The position numbers and the translations under genes are program-made. A stretch of 64,000 nucleotides of DNA from Trichopria drosophilae. Taxonomy: Eukaryota > Arthropoda > Insecta > Hymenoptera > Diapriidae. The stretch covers positions 139,516,001-139,580,000 of the forward strand of contig CM059582.1 of NCBI GenBank assembly GCA_030407085.1. The letters run 5' to 3'. This document shows positions 44,074 to 55,675 of the stretch, in pieces (the first letter of the stretch is position 1; each line of letters begins with the position of its first letter). The notes under the pieces are model-generated. The model saw only the letters and a program-made list of their open reading frames with translations, was not told the origin of the DNA and searched no databases.

Positions 44074-44401
44074 TGTTCGCACACTACCAGGCGGAAAAGT
44101 AAAGAAACACGTTCTCGTTATTGAGAAACAAATCTTTATTTTAGAACGTATAGCGACGACGATTTCGACGACCGACCGCGACTACCCGGGTTTTACGAAT
44201 TTCGGAAACCGAAAGTGCCCGGGGCTTGAGGAGACGCTCGTTTTTATAGAAGCTCGTTGCTAGGCACATAAACGGACCGTTGTCAAGGAACGCTTTTCAT
44301 TTATTTTTTATACTTCCCGATCCATCCAGAAATTTCGATCACGGAGCTTGCAGGCACATCGATTTTCATTTCTTTCATTCCATTCCTCCTTCGATTCCTC
44401 A

Positions 44402-44448
<47 letters not shown>

Positions 44449-45297
44449 TACTAACGACGGAAGACGATAGACATCTATTCGTGGATGTGCAACCAAATGT
44501 ACCAACCAAATTTATCCTGTGTATTAAATCCTGTGCCGATATACGGACCGTTGGCCTCCGGGTTCCTAACCTTCGGACTTCTTGTTCTCCGGGTGGCCAG
44601 CCACGGCAAACCTCGGCGTCCCGAGTCTCCGCGCGTGTCACCCCCCGGGTACTATCCATCCAAAGGCGAATCGCCGGCAGACTTTTCCATGTACCCCAAG
44701 TACCTCTGGTTTCCTAACTTCCGGACTTCTTGTTCTCCGGCAGGCCAGCCACGGCAGATCTCGCCGCCCCGAGTCTCCGCGCGTGTAACCTTCCGGGTAC
44801 TCTCCATCCGAAAGCGAATCGCCAGCAGGCAAATGTACCATACTCCAAAATGAAGTCCTATGTCCAATTTCGAGTTGTACCAAACTCTCTACTCCAAAAC
44901 GTCTTTACTCCGAAACCTCCGACTCCGAAACACGCCAACGTTCCGACCCCGAAATTCGACTATGTTCTGACTCCGAAACGCGACCTTGCTCCGATTTCGA
45001 AATTCCTAGATCCGATTCGACACTTTAAATATGTCCATAGTTCAAGACGATTTTAGGATAATAATCGAATAGCCTCTCCTCAAGTACCCAGAGGCGTTAC
45101 AATTGGTATTACTCCGTTTCCCGCGTGCCGTCGCTATACGTGAAGGGCCCGTACATAGAACCTATAGGCACCCTTCTTGCGGCTGCAGCCGACTTCTGTG
45201 AGGAGTACCCCCATTCGGGTGTGCAATGGCGTGGGGAAAACTGCAGAAAAACCCACGCCAGGTACCGCAATTAATAATTTCGATGCTGTCCGGAACA
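44074..45297 (-). repeat. BEL LTR (5' LTR in element orientation)
   Basis: Matches 37990-39213 over its full length with about 2 percent differences. It contains the same (TC)n run (44405-44442). Followed by target copy ACAAC (45298-45302). Confidence 0.9.
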
Positions 45298-45850
45298 ACA
45301 ACAATGAATGAAAATCAGAATGTTCACATAACGAGGTCTTTCGGCCATGAAAATGCAAAAAATCACTCCAGGTCATTTATTTAAAAAATTTGACGTATTT
45401 TAGAAGCACTCCTGAGCGCAGATGATGAAATCGCACACCACAACAATTAATGAAAATAGGAATGGCCACATAATGACGTTTTTCGGCCATGAAAACGTAA
45501 AAAATCACTCCAGGTCATTTATTTTTAAAATTTGACGTATTTGAGAAGCACTCCTGAGCGAAGATGATAAAATCCTACACCACAACAATTAAGGAAATAG
45601 GAATATCCACATAATGAGTTCTTTCGGCCACGAAAGTGCAAAACATCATTCCAGGTCATTAATTTGGAAAGTTTTAGGAATTTTAGAATCTCTCCTGAGC
45701 ATAAAATATTAAATCCCTCTTCACAACGACGAATGAAAATAGGAATATCCACCTAATGAGTTTTTTCGGGCACGTAAATGTAAAACATTATTCCAAGTCA
45801 TTTATTTGGAAAATTTGATGAATATTAGAAGCAATCCTGGGCGTAAAAAG
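45298..45850. repeat. about 142-bp tandem repeat array, segment 5
   Basis: About four units with CACATAA(T/C)GA markers near 45325, 45467, 45610 and 45750. It continues the unit that was split by the BEL insertion. Confidence 0.85.
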
Positions 45851-46430
45851 TTATGCAAAAAGTTTTTGGTCAGATTATGAATCATCAATGACCTTAGTAC
45901 AAAAAGGCATCAGTATCTGCGTATCATCAGCGTACGTTTTCATGTTTACGTAACTTTTTGCGATGGTTAAAAAAAGGGAAAATCTGCACACAGACCATCA
46001 GTTGGTATCTTCCCGACCGAGGCCAAGCCGATAATCTACCGGTGAGACGGGTTCCACCAACCGCTTCAGGCCCGGATGGGAGAGGATAAATCCAGACACA
46101 TCCAGGACATCAGCAGCTGGGGCGACCGCCTAGACCCTCCCATCCATGGCAAAGGGTTTCATGCCAAAAGACGCAAGCAACACAAGGACATGGATAAGTA
46201 ATATCCATCGTTACCAGCGGCAGATGTTCTTGTGTTAAAGCCACCCAGGAATATCCGTTCGGACTCTCATATCCGGATGGCGCCGCTTTACGACTCCCTC
46301 GAGGGACCTCCGATTTAAAACAAACAAACAAACAATATAATAAAGCCCGATGTTAAAGAGAGAACCTACGACCAGCCCCCCTAATCCCCGGATTCTTACT
46401 GCCCGACGTTATTGGGCAGTGCTCTAAGCG
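45851..46430 (-). other. probable 3' untranslated region of the R1-like element
   Basis: No coding sequence. It follows the ORF2 end on the minus strand. A weak inverted pair (GTAAAAAGTTATGC near 45843 and GTAACTTTTTGCG near 45949) lies at its far end. No A tail or target duplication was resolved. Confidence 0.4.
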
Positions 46431-47997
46431 ATCTTCTTACGGCGCAAGACTGCTTCTATAAAAGCAGCCACCCGCACCCACGACCGCTCCGACTGCAGCA
46501 TCAGGCCGATGATGTTGTCCGATCCGACACCACCCACGCTTTCTTCCAGCTCTTGACGCAGCCCCCTCCACGTTTCGCAGTCGAAGAACGTGTGGAGGGC
46601 ATCGTTCCGGGGGGAGCCACAATGGGCACATCATGGTTTCGGTACTTTCCCCATTCTGTGGAGATAGGCCCGGAATAGGCCGTGCCCAGTGAGGAATTGG
46701 GTGAGATAGTAATTCACCTCCCCGTGGGGACGGCTGACCCACGCATCGATCCAAGGTATGAGCCTCTCGCTCCACCGACCCCAAGTCTCTGCCTCCCACC
46801 GGGATTGCCAAACACGGAGGGATTCATCCCTCGCACTCCTCGCTGTTTCAGCACGTCCGAGCGTTTCTCTTCTTTGGTAGATGAGCTTGCGCTCCTGCGC
46901 TTGGAGGTCAATGGGGATAACCCCCGCAACCACCAGCGCCGTCGACACCGAGACCATGCGGTAGGAGCACGCGATGCGGAGAGCTCTCCTCCGCTACACC
47001 GCGGCGAGACGCTTTCGATACCTCTCAAACCGCAGTGCGTCGGCCCAGACTTCAGCGCCGTAGAGCGGCGCATCACCTGATTGAGCTTCATCTGAGCCTT
47101 TTCGATGTCTCTTGCGACGACAACGATCAGGACATCATCCACATATCCAATCAGGGAAGTGTCCTCGGGCAGGTCTAGGCGGAGGATACCGTCATATGAG
47201 ATGTTCCATATTTCCGGTTCCAGCACCGAGCCTTGAGCAACTCCTGATGTTATCTCCCGTCTTTTCAGGCCATCTTCTGTCTCGTACACCAAGAAGCGGT
47301 CCTGGAGGTAGCTCTCAAACATCCGAGAAATATACTGAGGCACCTCCAGTCTTCTCAGCGCACTGAGTACATTTGTCCATCGCACGGAGTTGAAGGCGTT
47401 CTTTATGTCCAAGGCGGCTGCCAGGCAGACGGGGCGGGAGTAATGGTTACCGCGCACCGTCGACCTGGCAGCAGCCACGGCCTCCGAGATCGCACCCACT
47501 GTCAACCTCCCCGTCCTGAAGCCGTGCTGACTGTCGGCGAGTCCGCCGGCAGACACCACGGCCCCCTGAAGGCGAGGTCGCAGCAGAATCTCGAAGAGTT
47601 TTCCGGCGGCATCGAACATACAGAGAGGCCTGTATGCCGATGGGGAATCCGTCGGCCCTTTGCCCTTGCTTATCAGCATCAGTCGCGCAGTCTTCCAGCG
47701 GGCGGGGAAAATTCCCGCTTTCAGGCACGAATTGTACATGCCAAGCAAGAGCTCCGGGTAGTCCTCAGCAACTGCTTTCAACACTTCCGTTGAGAGTCCA
47801 TCCGGACCCGGTGCCTTCTTGTTTTTCATCGTACGTATCGCTCTCTCTAGTTCCTCTTCCGTAAAGAGCGGTACGTCCGGGTCCTCCGGATACTCCGGTC
47901 GTTTAGGATGTGTGGGAAAAAGGGTATCGACAATGTAGTCGACCGTGTCTGCGCCCCTGGGCGCACCCATAGAGTACACCCCGAGTTTGCGAGACAC
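46430..47997 (-). pseudogene. R1-like ORF2: reverse transcriptase and C-terminus
   Basis: The 427-residue frame has NKKAPGPDGLSTEVLKAV, LISKGKGPTDSPSAYRPLC, GFRTGRLTVGAI, AALDIKNAFNSVRW (block A), GVAQGSVLEPEIWNISYDG (block B) and IGYVDDVLIVV. The last gives YVDD where R1 elements usually have F/YADD. The frame is lost near 47010; the C-terminus continues in 46957-46631 (WSERLIPWIDAWVSRPHGEV, FLTGHGLFRAYLHRMG) with knuckle remnants down to about 46550. Confidence 0.8.
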
Positions 47998-48008
47998 AAT
48001 CTTATATC

Positions 48009-48560
48009 CTAATCACCGCGGATCATTATCAAGATCCTCGCCCAGCTTCTCCCAACATTTGTGTTGACTGGACGTGATGGCCCGTCGGAGCTGTCCCTTG
48101 GCGTTGATGTAATTCTTTCACGCCTGAGCTCGGCGATCTCGCTCGTCCACCAATAAGCAGAGTCTTTGACTCTGGGCTTCTTCTTTGGCACCGCTTCCTT
48201 GCAGGCACGGTGAATGAGGCGCATTGTGACATCAGTCACGGCCACGGCCCGTGTTGGCCGTGAGCGATCTGGAATCCGTCCCAAGGTCGGCCGGCCGCGT
48301 TCAATAACGAGGGCAAGCTTCTTTTCGTCGACCTTGTTGACATTCCACAAGGGGGGGGGGCGATACGCGTCATTACATATAACCGGAGTAACACCACGAA
48401 CGCGGAACGTGATGTACTGGTGATCGCTGGACGTGAAATCCTCGATCACCTGCGAGTCATGTATGTGCGCAGACAGATTTTCCGAGGACAGGGAGATATC
48501 GGTCAGGACGTCATGAGCGACCCTGCTCCTGTTGATGTTGCACTGGACAATACTCGTCAT
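48009..48560 (-). pseudogene. R1-like ORF2: endonuclease remnant
   Basis: It starts with IVQCNINRSRVAHDVL, the usual APE-type N-terminus with its Asn, and jumps after about 30 residues to the endonuclease end SSDHQYITFRV, which holds the final SDH catalytic motif. Most of the nuclease is deleted. The following DSAYWWTSEIAELRRE belongs to the linker before RT. Confidence 0.75.
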
Positions 48561-49430
48561 TGTTTGGCCGTTGCAAGGACGTCGCGGAATGTCTTACAGG
48601 CACTCGAACCCGAGATGTGATTCTTCTCCGTGGGGAAAAGGAAACACATAGGGGCGGACTTACAACTCGCCGACACGTGTCCCTCCGTCCCACATCTGAA
48701 GCACTGAGTGCTCCTGTCTGGCCCCTCGCAGTTTCGAACGATATGTCCAAAGGCGAGGCACCGGAAGCACCTCGCGACTACCTTGCGCTGACGTTTTCTG
48801 CAGTTGTTGATTAGTCCTAATCGGATCGTCCTCAATTGCAGAAGCCTCAGTGCGGTCTCCTCCTCCAGCGCAACAACGGCCAAACATTGCTGCCTGCTGT
48901 TGGGTTTCGAGACCGACACCGTAAGCGCTCCGCTATATTTATCCAGTGCTGGAAGAGCTAGGAGAGCCCCCCTGATTTCCTCAGCAGTGATGCAGCAATC
49001 CAAGTCCCTGATCTTCAGGGTAATCATTGGAGTCAGTTCCCTGACCCTGCTGATGTCACCAACTGCTTATTGGAGAGCGTCACTGAGGCTTCTCCTATTT
49101 TCGGATGACGTGTTCACAAGCGCAAGGAGCACCTCTCCCGAGCGTGTTTGGCGCAGACTGCGCACTGACGCGCCGAAGCTCTCAGGTTTGACATTATATA
49201 TGGCCCTGACAGTCTCGGCGTATGTTTTGCCGTCCGCCGGTTTCAGCGCGATGGCGTCGTTTCGGCCGCGCTTATTTTTCTGCTTCTTCTTTTTTTGTAA
49301 TTGGCCTTCTTTGCTTTTTTTCGTCATCATCGGCCTTCCCACCATTCTGTTGTTTAGGTGGGTTGTTGATCGCCGCTGCCGATGCCGCTGCGGGCGCCGG
49401 TGCCCGCTCCCTCCGTCGAAGTTGAAGTCG
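48557..49430 (-). pseudogene. R1-like ORF1 (Gag) with zinc knuckles
   Basis: Frames 49345-49067 and 49027-48557 are the same protein split by one stop near 49067. They contain a Lys-rich start, GKTYAETVRAIYNVKPE, LTPMITLKIRDLDCCITAEE, then knuckles CFRCLAFGHIVRNC and CFRCGTEGHVSASC and a third, C-x-H-x-C-like segment. The product would bind element RNA. Confidence 0.75.
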
Positions 49431-49657
49431 TTTACGTATCTACAACAATCATAAATGTCAATAGTAAATCATGAGATTATGAGATGGCACAGTTTGATTA
49501 TTTACAGATGTAATCACTGACTGGGATAGTTAACTGAAATAACTATAAATAAGGGAACCTGAATTCTTTGACACACGATAGAAAGATAAATTTGAAATTA
49601 AGAGATCATAACTTAGAATATCAAAGGCTCGTATAAAATCTAGTAACCCTACTAACG

Positions 49658-49900
49658 TTAAAAGTTTGTTATCCCAGTTTCTGAGAACTTCGTCATATAT
49701 ATTGAGAATTGAGGGTTTGCAGCCAAATAGGGATCGAAATCCAGATTGGAATCATGAAAAAAGATTAAATCTGTCAAAATTATCCAACCGCTGATGATAG
49801 CTTCCTCAAAGATTTTTGAAAACACTGAAAGGCGGCTTATTGGACGCAATTCTTTAAGCAGTAACTCTGATTGGGCTGTTAATAATTTGTCGAAGATTAC
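49658..49900 (-). pseudogene. CR1-like RT fragment
   Basis: LRPISRLSVFSKIFEEAI is the conserved RT start (R-P-I-S-x-L-x-x-x-x-K-I-F-E). A short eroded continuation follows; no catalytic YxDD box is present. Confidence 0.6.
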
Positions 49901-50002
49901 ATTTTGATAACAAACAATTCAATTTTATCGAGTCAGCCTTTTCATTGTTAAGAATATTAATATTCAGATCCCCGAGAATAAAAATTTTCTCGTTATTGTT
50001 AA

Positions 50003-50576
50003 CTATAAATTATTCACACACTGAAGTGAGACATAAGAAGGTATATATAGTACACCAATCGAAAATGTATTAGTATGGTAATTGAGTGTTAGCAAAAGTT
50101 GTTCTAAGCCAAATTCATCCTCGTTGACTGAATATTGCAAGCATCTCCATTGACGTTTAAAATAGATCGCTACTCCTCCTCCTCTTCGATTAATCCTTTC
50201 AGATCTAAAAAAAAGAATATTCTTCAATAGAAATTGCTTCGTCAGAAATAGATTGATTGAGCAATGTTTCCGAAATACAAAAGAAATCAAAATCATTCAA
50301 AGAAATAATGTCTTTAAAGAAACGAAGATGGAGCGGTAGAGATCTTACATTTAAATGCACAAATGATAAGCATTTCGATGTATCAATGAACGAAGAATCA
50401 GCTGTAGATTGAGACGATCTGGTTGAAAGCAAAATCATTGGGTCGCATCTGTTAGTTGAAGTAGTTGACGTCAACCCTATAACCGATAAGCATGAGGCGA
50501 GTTTTGAGAGGTCTTCTTCATTTTGGATTCTCACAACTCTAGAACTATTGCTGTCATCACGTTTGGCTGAAATCAT
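50003..50576 (-). pseudogene. CR1-like APE endonuclease
   Basis: FVHLNVRSLPLHLRFFKDII (block with catalytic Asn) is followed by FDFFCISETLLNQSI, where the E of S-E-T is catalytic. After a frame break comes RINRRGGGVAIYFKRQW. This is the target-nicking domain of APE-type non-LTR elements; the C-terminal half is eroded. Confidence 0.75.
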
Positions 50577-50594
50577 ACCATTTTTATGCCAGAC

Positions 50595-51505
50595 CTATCC
50601 GAAGCCCCTTTCGTGGCCAACAGCTTTGGCTTTTTTCAACAAGATTATGCAGAGCAGGTTGAAGCCATTAGTTTTAAAAAAGTCTCGAAGTTTCTTGAAA
50701 ATTGCAGATAATGTAAGTTTACGATTCCCTTTAGTCTTCGTTAATAATGAGCGTGCAGTATACGCTCTTAGAAAAGTCACCTTGATATTCCTATGTTAAC
50801 TGATTTCATTTAGTCTAGTCGAATTGATGCTAAAAACATCAACTATATCAGATGCTACTAAGGGTACAACAAGATATGAAGCTAAAGCGAGAACTGCTTC
50901 AATAGTGCTAAGCTCCTTAAACTCAGGAATATCTGATATTAATAAAAGATGTCGATCGTGCTCAGATTGTAATTTTGTGACTCCAGAAGTCGGTGATTTT
51001 ACTGATGATTGCAGTGTTAAATTCTCTTTTTCAAAAATGGAGCACCGATCCATAAGATTTTGTCTGTTTGTCGAAGTTCATCAAAATTGTCATTCATTTT
51101 GTTTGTGACTATTTTCAGTTGAATATTAATCTTTAAATTTTATTCTTCAAGCTTAAGATTATGAACATTTTGTACAATCTTGTACGCATTAAATGATGAC
51201 GTTAAATTGTCTTTGGCGGCCATGATGCATCCTAAAGAGATTCTTGATGTGTCATCGGGTGAAGGAACGGAAGCAGATGCAGATGAAGCAAGAGGCAATG
51301 TATTGCCAGTTTTGGCCGCAAATCCTTTATTTGTAGAGTCAAGGCACATCTTACATGTCGAACGAGAGCTCCCTTTTTACGTGACCTTGACAAATTTTAT
51401 ACACTTTTTGTGACAAGAATGATTGCATATTTCACAATTAACGGGATTCTTCACGACACTCTTACAAATTCCGGAACAAGGTACACCTTTGCTCAAATCC
51501 GCCAT
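50595..51505 (-). pseudogene. CR1-like ORF1 with PHD finger
   Basis: From ATG at 51505: CSGICKSVVKNPVNCEICNH with SCHKKC and, past a stop, STCKMC, a C4HC3 PHD-type pattern. Frames 51349-51140, 51053-50796 and 50780-50595 continue with Ser-rich, coiled-coil-like and basic sequence (LLISDIPEFKE, KTKGNRKLTLSAIFKKLRDF). PHD-bearing ORF1 proteins occur in CR1-clade elements. Confidence 0.6.
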
Positions 51506-52485
51506 GGTTGTTAATCATTAACCTAGGATGTAATATAATTATGTATCAGTTACTGGAAGTAATCTTATAAACTTCAGTAAAAAGAAGATAAGAGTTATAA
51601 TATTAGCTTGTTATAATTCGAGTTTAATTTACTCAATATCCAATAAAGCCAGATTCGTATTTGGAATAGCAGTATTCTTTCCTGAACTATTAATATAATT
51701 CCAGATAACTCGACAGTGAGACAATATAGTCATAAATTACTATACGTTTAAATCAAAACACAGCAAGTAGTAGTAGCTCGTTTCAAATTTACAAATTTAT
51801 GTTGCGAATATTTAGTCTCATGGAAAAAGAAAGTAAAATTATGAAAAATTACGAAAAGCACCATAACACAGCATATTTCACTGCGCAGGAGCCGATAACA
51901 TTGTATACCGTTGGTGATATGACTCCTACTTTAATCCTTCCAGACATAAAAAATTGGGGCACTTACACTAAAATAACTTTCAATTTCTTGTTATTCCGTG
52001 AAGTTCATGTGAACAAGTCATCACAGTAGACACTTTTAAACAGAGTTAAGAAAATATCCAATATAAGTAAGCAAAATGGGCTTAAAAATCTCTGTGCGAC
52101 AGCATACACATCATCTTATTTTTTTTATTGATCACCGACATGTACCACCAATTCAATTGAATTTATTTCAAGATTGTTCACTATTTTACTTAAGCCAAAA
52201 TATTTTACAATTAATATGTAATAACCCAAAGCAGCCGATAAATAAGACCTCATTAAGACGCAACGTGAATTATAGCGATGTTCACTAATCAAGCATTAAA
52301 TCGACACTATCATGATATTACGAATGCGGTCTTTTTCGTCATTACCGAAACCTTGTCTACCGGTGTTGTATTAAACGTTTTTAACTACATTGATAGCATC
52401 ATGTTGTTTAATCTTAGTTTTATGTGAGAAATTATGGCCTAACGATACAACTTCCAAGACATTGTGGAATGTGTTGGTCTGTGAT
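51506..52485. other. AT-rich stretch without a recognised gene
   Basis: Two frames of 70-76 codons (51799 and 52076) have no domain I recognise. Exon-like sequence ending in ATGGAA followed by GTAAGT occurs at the right edge (about 52507), but nothing else supports a gene. Confidence 0.4.
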
Positions 52486-54095
52486 CAATTCCATTTCAAA
52501 TCATGCAATGGAAGTAAGTTTGAAATTTAAAGTCATGTTTTATATGAGTTTTACTGTTCTTTTAGGTAGATAAAGAGATACGTATTTTTTTGTTTGCAAA
52601 CTTAAAATTTTTCGCAAAATTACGGCCTACACAACAATTTCGTTGCTGATTTCATTTTTGGTCGAAACAGGTAGGAAATTATTTTCAAATTTCTCTATTT
52701 CCGTTAAAATTCGATATTTTAACATTCTGTTTTCTTAATTTAGTAGTGTTTTAAATGGTCTTTCATGGCCATTTTAAAATTTTACAAAATGTTGAAAATT
52801 AACAAAATGACGGTCATTTTTTGGAAAAATAAGAAAAACTGCATTTTCTCAAAAACAACATTTTTCAACATTCTAATTTTTTTATCATAATTAGACAATA
52901 TAATAAGGAAATTTTTCCAATAGGTTTGGTCTGCGCTAAAACGGTGTGAAAGGGTCAAGAATTTATTTTCTGAAAAAAGAAATCGTTATTTATCGGGTTT
53001 CGGCGATGTCATCTTCCAGTTAGTAAAACAACAGGAAAATGTTGAACATATATATTACAAATAGAAAATTTTTTATATTTTAGGATTAAAAACATGCTAC
53101 TGCTTACTCCGTTATTGGCCCAAGGAAAATATATTCAACCACCATTAGGTCCGTTCATAAAATTGAGCGTATCGCCATTTTGGATGTCGAATAATAATTT
53201 TATATATTACGAATCTTACAATGAATATTACAACCCTACTTAGCGCTACTCAGGATGAACGACATGGACATGATAGGATTCTCATCCCATTGGGGTGCTT
53301 TTTGAAGGTAGTCCCATTGCCTCTCACGAATCGGGGTGCTTTTTAAATTGTAGTAGTTTCACGAATAGATAAGTAAATGTATGCTTCATCTTTAACATGA
53401 TACCTAAACGACATCCATAGGTTCATTTTTATATATTGACGGATGACAATTTTTCAAACAATGCCTTTCACCGGTCGTTAACAATAGCACGCATTTATTC
53501 TTAAAATATAATCAAATTGTTTATTTGAAAGTTTCTAGGGCTAATAGCGATGCTCCAAATTTCCCTTTTATTGTATTAACTGAAAGATGACATTGCTGCA
53601 ACCTGATAAATGCCGATTTAAAAAAAAATTCCTAACGCTTCCACACCATTTTAGAGGAGACCAAACCTATTGGAAAAATTTTCCTCTTTATATTGTCTAA
53701 TCATAACAAAAAATAGAATGTTGAAAAATGATGTTTTTGAGAAAATCGAGTTTGTCTATTTTTCAAAATATGGCCGCGATTTTGTTAATTTTCAAAATTT
53801 TGTAAAATTTCAAAATGCCCATGAAAGAACATTTAAAACACTACTAGATGAAGGAAACAGAATGTTAAAATATCTTTTTTTAACGGAAATAGAGAGAGAT
53901 TTGAAAATAATTGCCTACCTGTTTCGGGCGAGAATGAAATCACCAGCGAAATTTTTGTACAAGTTGTAACAAAAAATTTTCTGTTTGCAAAACAAAAAAA
54001 TACATATCTCTTTATTTACCCAAAAGAACAATAAATATCGTATAAAATATGATTTTGAATTTGACATTTATTTTCATTGCATGATTTGAAATGGA
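52486..54095. repeat. long inverted repeat, about 470-bp arms
   Basis: 52486-52960 and 53640-54095 are diverged reverse complements; the outer edges share CAATTCCATTTCAAATCATG. The spacer is about 680 bases. Frames inside the arms (for example 53670-53969) mirror each other and look non-coding. Foldback-type transposon remnant or inverted duplication are both possible. Confidence 0.75.
53247..53345. repeat. copy of an IS630-associated GC-richer module
   Basis: TAGCGCTACTCAGGATGAAC, then ATTGGGGTGCTTTTT and CATTGCCTCTCACG, related to 60880-60975 and 62216-62310. In those two places the module lies next to IS630/mariner-like transposase ends. Confidence 0.5.
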
Positions 54096-54385
54096 ATTGT
54101 TCCTGTAAGATTTTTGAACCATGCATCTTTAGTTTTATAAGTTGAAACGAAACAAATCATGTTATTCATTATAGTACTACATTTCTTTGCATGCTTTGTA
54201 TTTAATAATGAATTTAAAAAATACTCGAATTCATAATAATTTTGTTTAATGATCATTAAAATCTGGGCATTTAACGTTTTTACAGAATTAAATTGTTTTT
54301 CTAGAGTAATTTTTAAATAATTTAAGTGAATACAGCAATCTTGTATTTCTAAATTTAATAAATGTATTTCAAAACTTAATACCAT
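54074..54385 (-). CDS. unrecognised 103-codon frame
   Basis: An open frame with alternating hydrophobic and Asn/Lys-rich segments, ending in the right arm of the inverted repeat (WFKNLTGTIPFQ). No domain I recognise. An exon of an insect chemoreceptor crossed my mind, but nothing in it is diagnostic. Confidence 0.2.
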   Translation of the reverse strand: MVLSFEIHLLNLEIQDCCIHLNYLKITLEKQFNSVKTLNAQILMIIKQNYYEFEYFLNSLLNTKHAKKCSTIMNNMICFVSTYKTKDAWFKNLTGTIPFQIMQ

Positions 54386-54568
54386 ATTATTCCATATATT
54401 ATTACGTTTATTACTTTGAAATTTATGTTTTACAGATTTCCGTATGTGGCTAACATGTGCTGGTCTGGTGTCATATTATCGGCATTTTAATAGAAACGGA
54501 CGTTGTCCCACAGCTAAGTGTTTTTGATTTTTTTAGCCATTTCTTTAAGAGGATTAAGGTGTTATATA

Positions 54569-55610
54569 CAGGGTGGCCGATTTATCTGAAGACATAGAAA
54601 TATCTCCAGAACTATGCACAGAATAAAAAAAGGTGTAGGATGAAAGTTGTCTGACACGAAGGGGGGCATCCAGTGATAATGAAATTGACCCCCTCCCCCA
54701 CCCCCTGGGTGTGGGGAGGGAAAAAACAATAAAACTTAAATAGGGACTCCCCATTTTTTTATTGTAGATTTGGATTCCTCGGAAAAAAGTGCACCAATTT
54801 GATCAACGAGTTTTTGCGTTTTGATTGGATGCTAAAAATGAAAATGTGTAAAATATCGTTACAAATTGAGAATGACACCAGAATTCGTTTCAGATCAAGG
54901 AAAGTAAAATGGTTGCCCAGCACATTTTTCAAGAGTAGCAAGGGAAGTACTAGACCGTGATTCCAATGGTCGGCGGATTGGTAGAGGTGGCCCCATTAAT
55001 TGGCCGGCGAGGTCACCTGATTTAACATCCTATACATCGGATTTCTTTCTATGGGGTTACCTAGAAGGTAAGGTTTATGAACAAGTACCAACGACTTGTG
55101 AAAGCATGGTGGAACGCATTAGAAAGGGCCTAGCGGAGTAAGCAGGTAAAATCTGCCCCCGATCATACAGAGCTGAGATTAATGTCACTAGTTAGTACCA
55201 ATACGACAAAACTTTCCACCAAATATTATTTAAAAAAATTCATTTTTCTAGGAGTTATGGGGGGAGAAAGAAAAATGAAATGTATTTTTTTTCGAAAACC
55301 ACTTGACCGAATTTGATGGAAAAAATATATGTTATGTAGACTAATAAAAGTAATTAACAGTAAAAATTTCAAAGATTTTTGCCAAAAAAAAGACCAAAAA
55401 AAAAAATTTTTTAATTTTTGAATATTTTTTTAGGGTGTCATCTTAGAGGTACCACTTTGAAATTTTTACGATAAATTCTCTTCAGTATCCACTATAACAT
55501 ATATTTTTTTCAGATTTTTTAAAATGGTGGAACATAGTTAAAAATGCGATAATCACTCAGGCGTACAAATAATGCCATACCGCGTTGCAGATGTTCGATG
55601 TGACTTTGAT
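54569..55610 (+). mobile_element. IS630/mariner-like element relic
   Basis: A TA is followed by CAGGGTGGCCGATTTATC, a typical terminus of these elements. Inside is a 65-codon transposase remnant. The right part (55180-55610) matches repeats at 59190-59620, 61110-61400 and 63310-63770, ending in AATGCCATACCGCGTTGCA and GTTCGATGTGAC. The right terminus is not well defined. Confidence 0.6.
54947..55141 (+). pseudogene. IS630/mariner-like transposase fragment
   Basis: Readable as GRRIGRGGPINWPARSPDLT, then SDFFLWGYLEGKVYEQVP and a TAA at 55139. WPARSPDLT-x-x-x-x-F-F-L-W-G is the block around the second catalytic aspartate of the DDE domain. The rest of the enzyme is missing. Confidence 0.7.
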
Positions 55611-55615
55611 AGAAC

Positions 55616-55632
55616 CTTTTATATATATATAA

Positions 55633-55673
<41 letters not shown>

Positions 55674-55675
55674 AA
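55616..55675 (+). repeat. compound (TA)n-(GATA)n-(GA)n microsatellite
   Basis: TATATATATATA, then repeated GATA, then GAGAGA. It lies directly after the IS630-like repeat end, where sister copies carry (TA)n. Confidence 0.9.

Larger units (their letters stand above)
37990..45297 (-). mobile_element. BEL/Pao LTR element, internally deleted
   Basis: Two 1224-bp LTRs start TGTTC and end GGAACA. The duplication ACAAC lies at 37985-37989 and 45298-45302. Coding runs on the minus strand: Gag, zinc knuckles, protease, RT, RNase H, integrase tail. RT/RNase H junction and integrase core are deleted, so the copy depends on helpers or is dead. The LTRs differ at roughly 20-25 positions by eye, about 2 percent, younger than the Gypsy insertion. 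Confidence 0.9.
45985..49430 (-). mobile_element. R1-like non-LTR retrotransposon
   Basis: Two overlapping coding regions on the minus strand: an ORF1 with three cysteine knuckles and an ORF2 with endonuclease remnants, RT and a C-terminal knuckle. The knuckle layout and RT phrases suit the R1/TRAS group, which is confined to arthropods. An internal deletion in the endonuclease and several frameshifts disable it. Confidence 0.75.
49640..51505 (-). mobile_element. CR1-like non-LTR retrotransposon, broken
   Basis: On the minus strand: a PHD-finger start of ORF1, a coiled-coil/RNA-binding-like part, an APE-type endonuclease (50576-50003) and a short RT fragment (49849-49658). The order and the PHD finger fit the CR1 clade. 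The 3' two thirds of RT are missing. Confidence 0.65.

Noticed and set aside
54074..54385. Insect chemoreceptor exon
   Set aside because: Hydrophobic pattern only; no diagnostic motif, and it runs into an inverted repeat arm.
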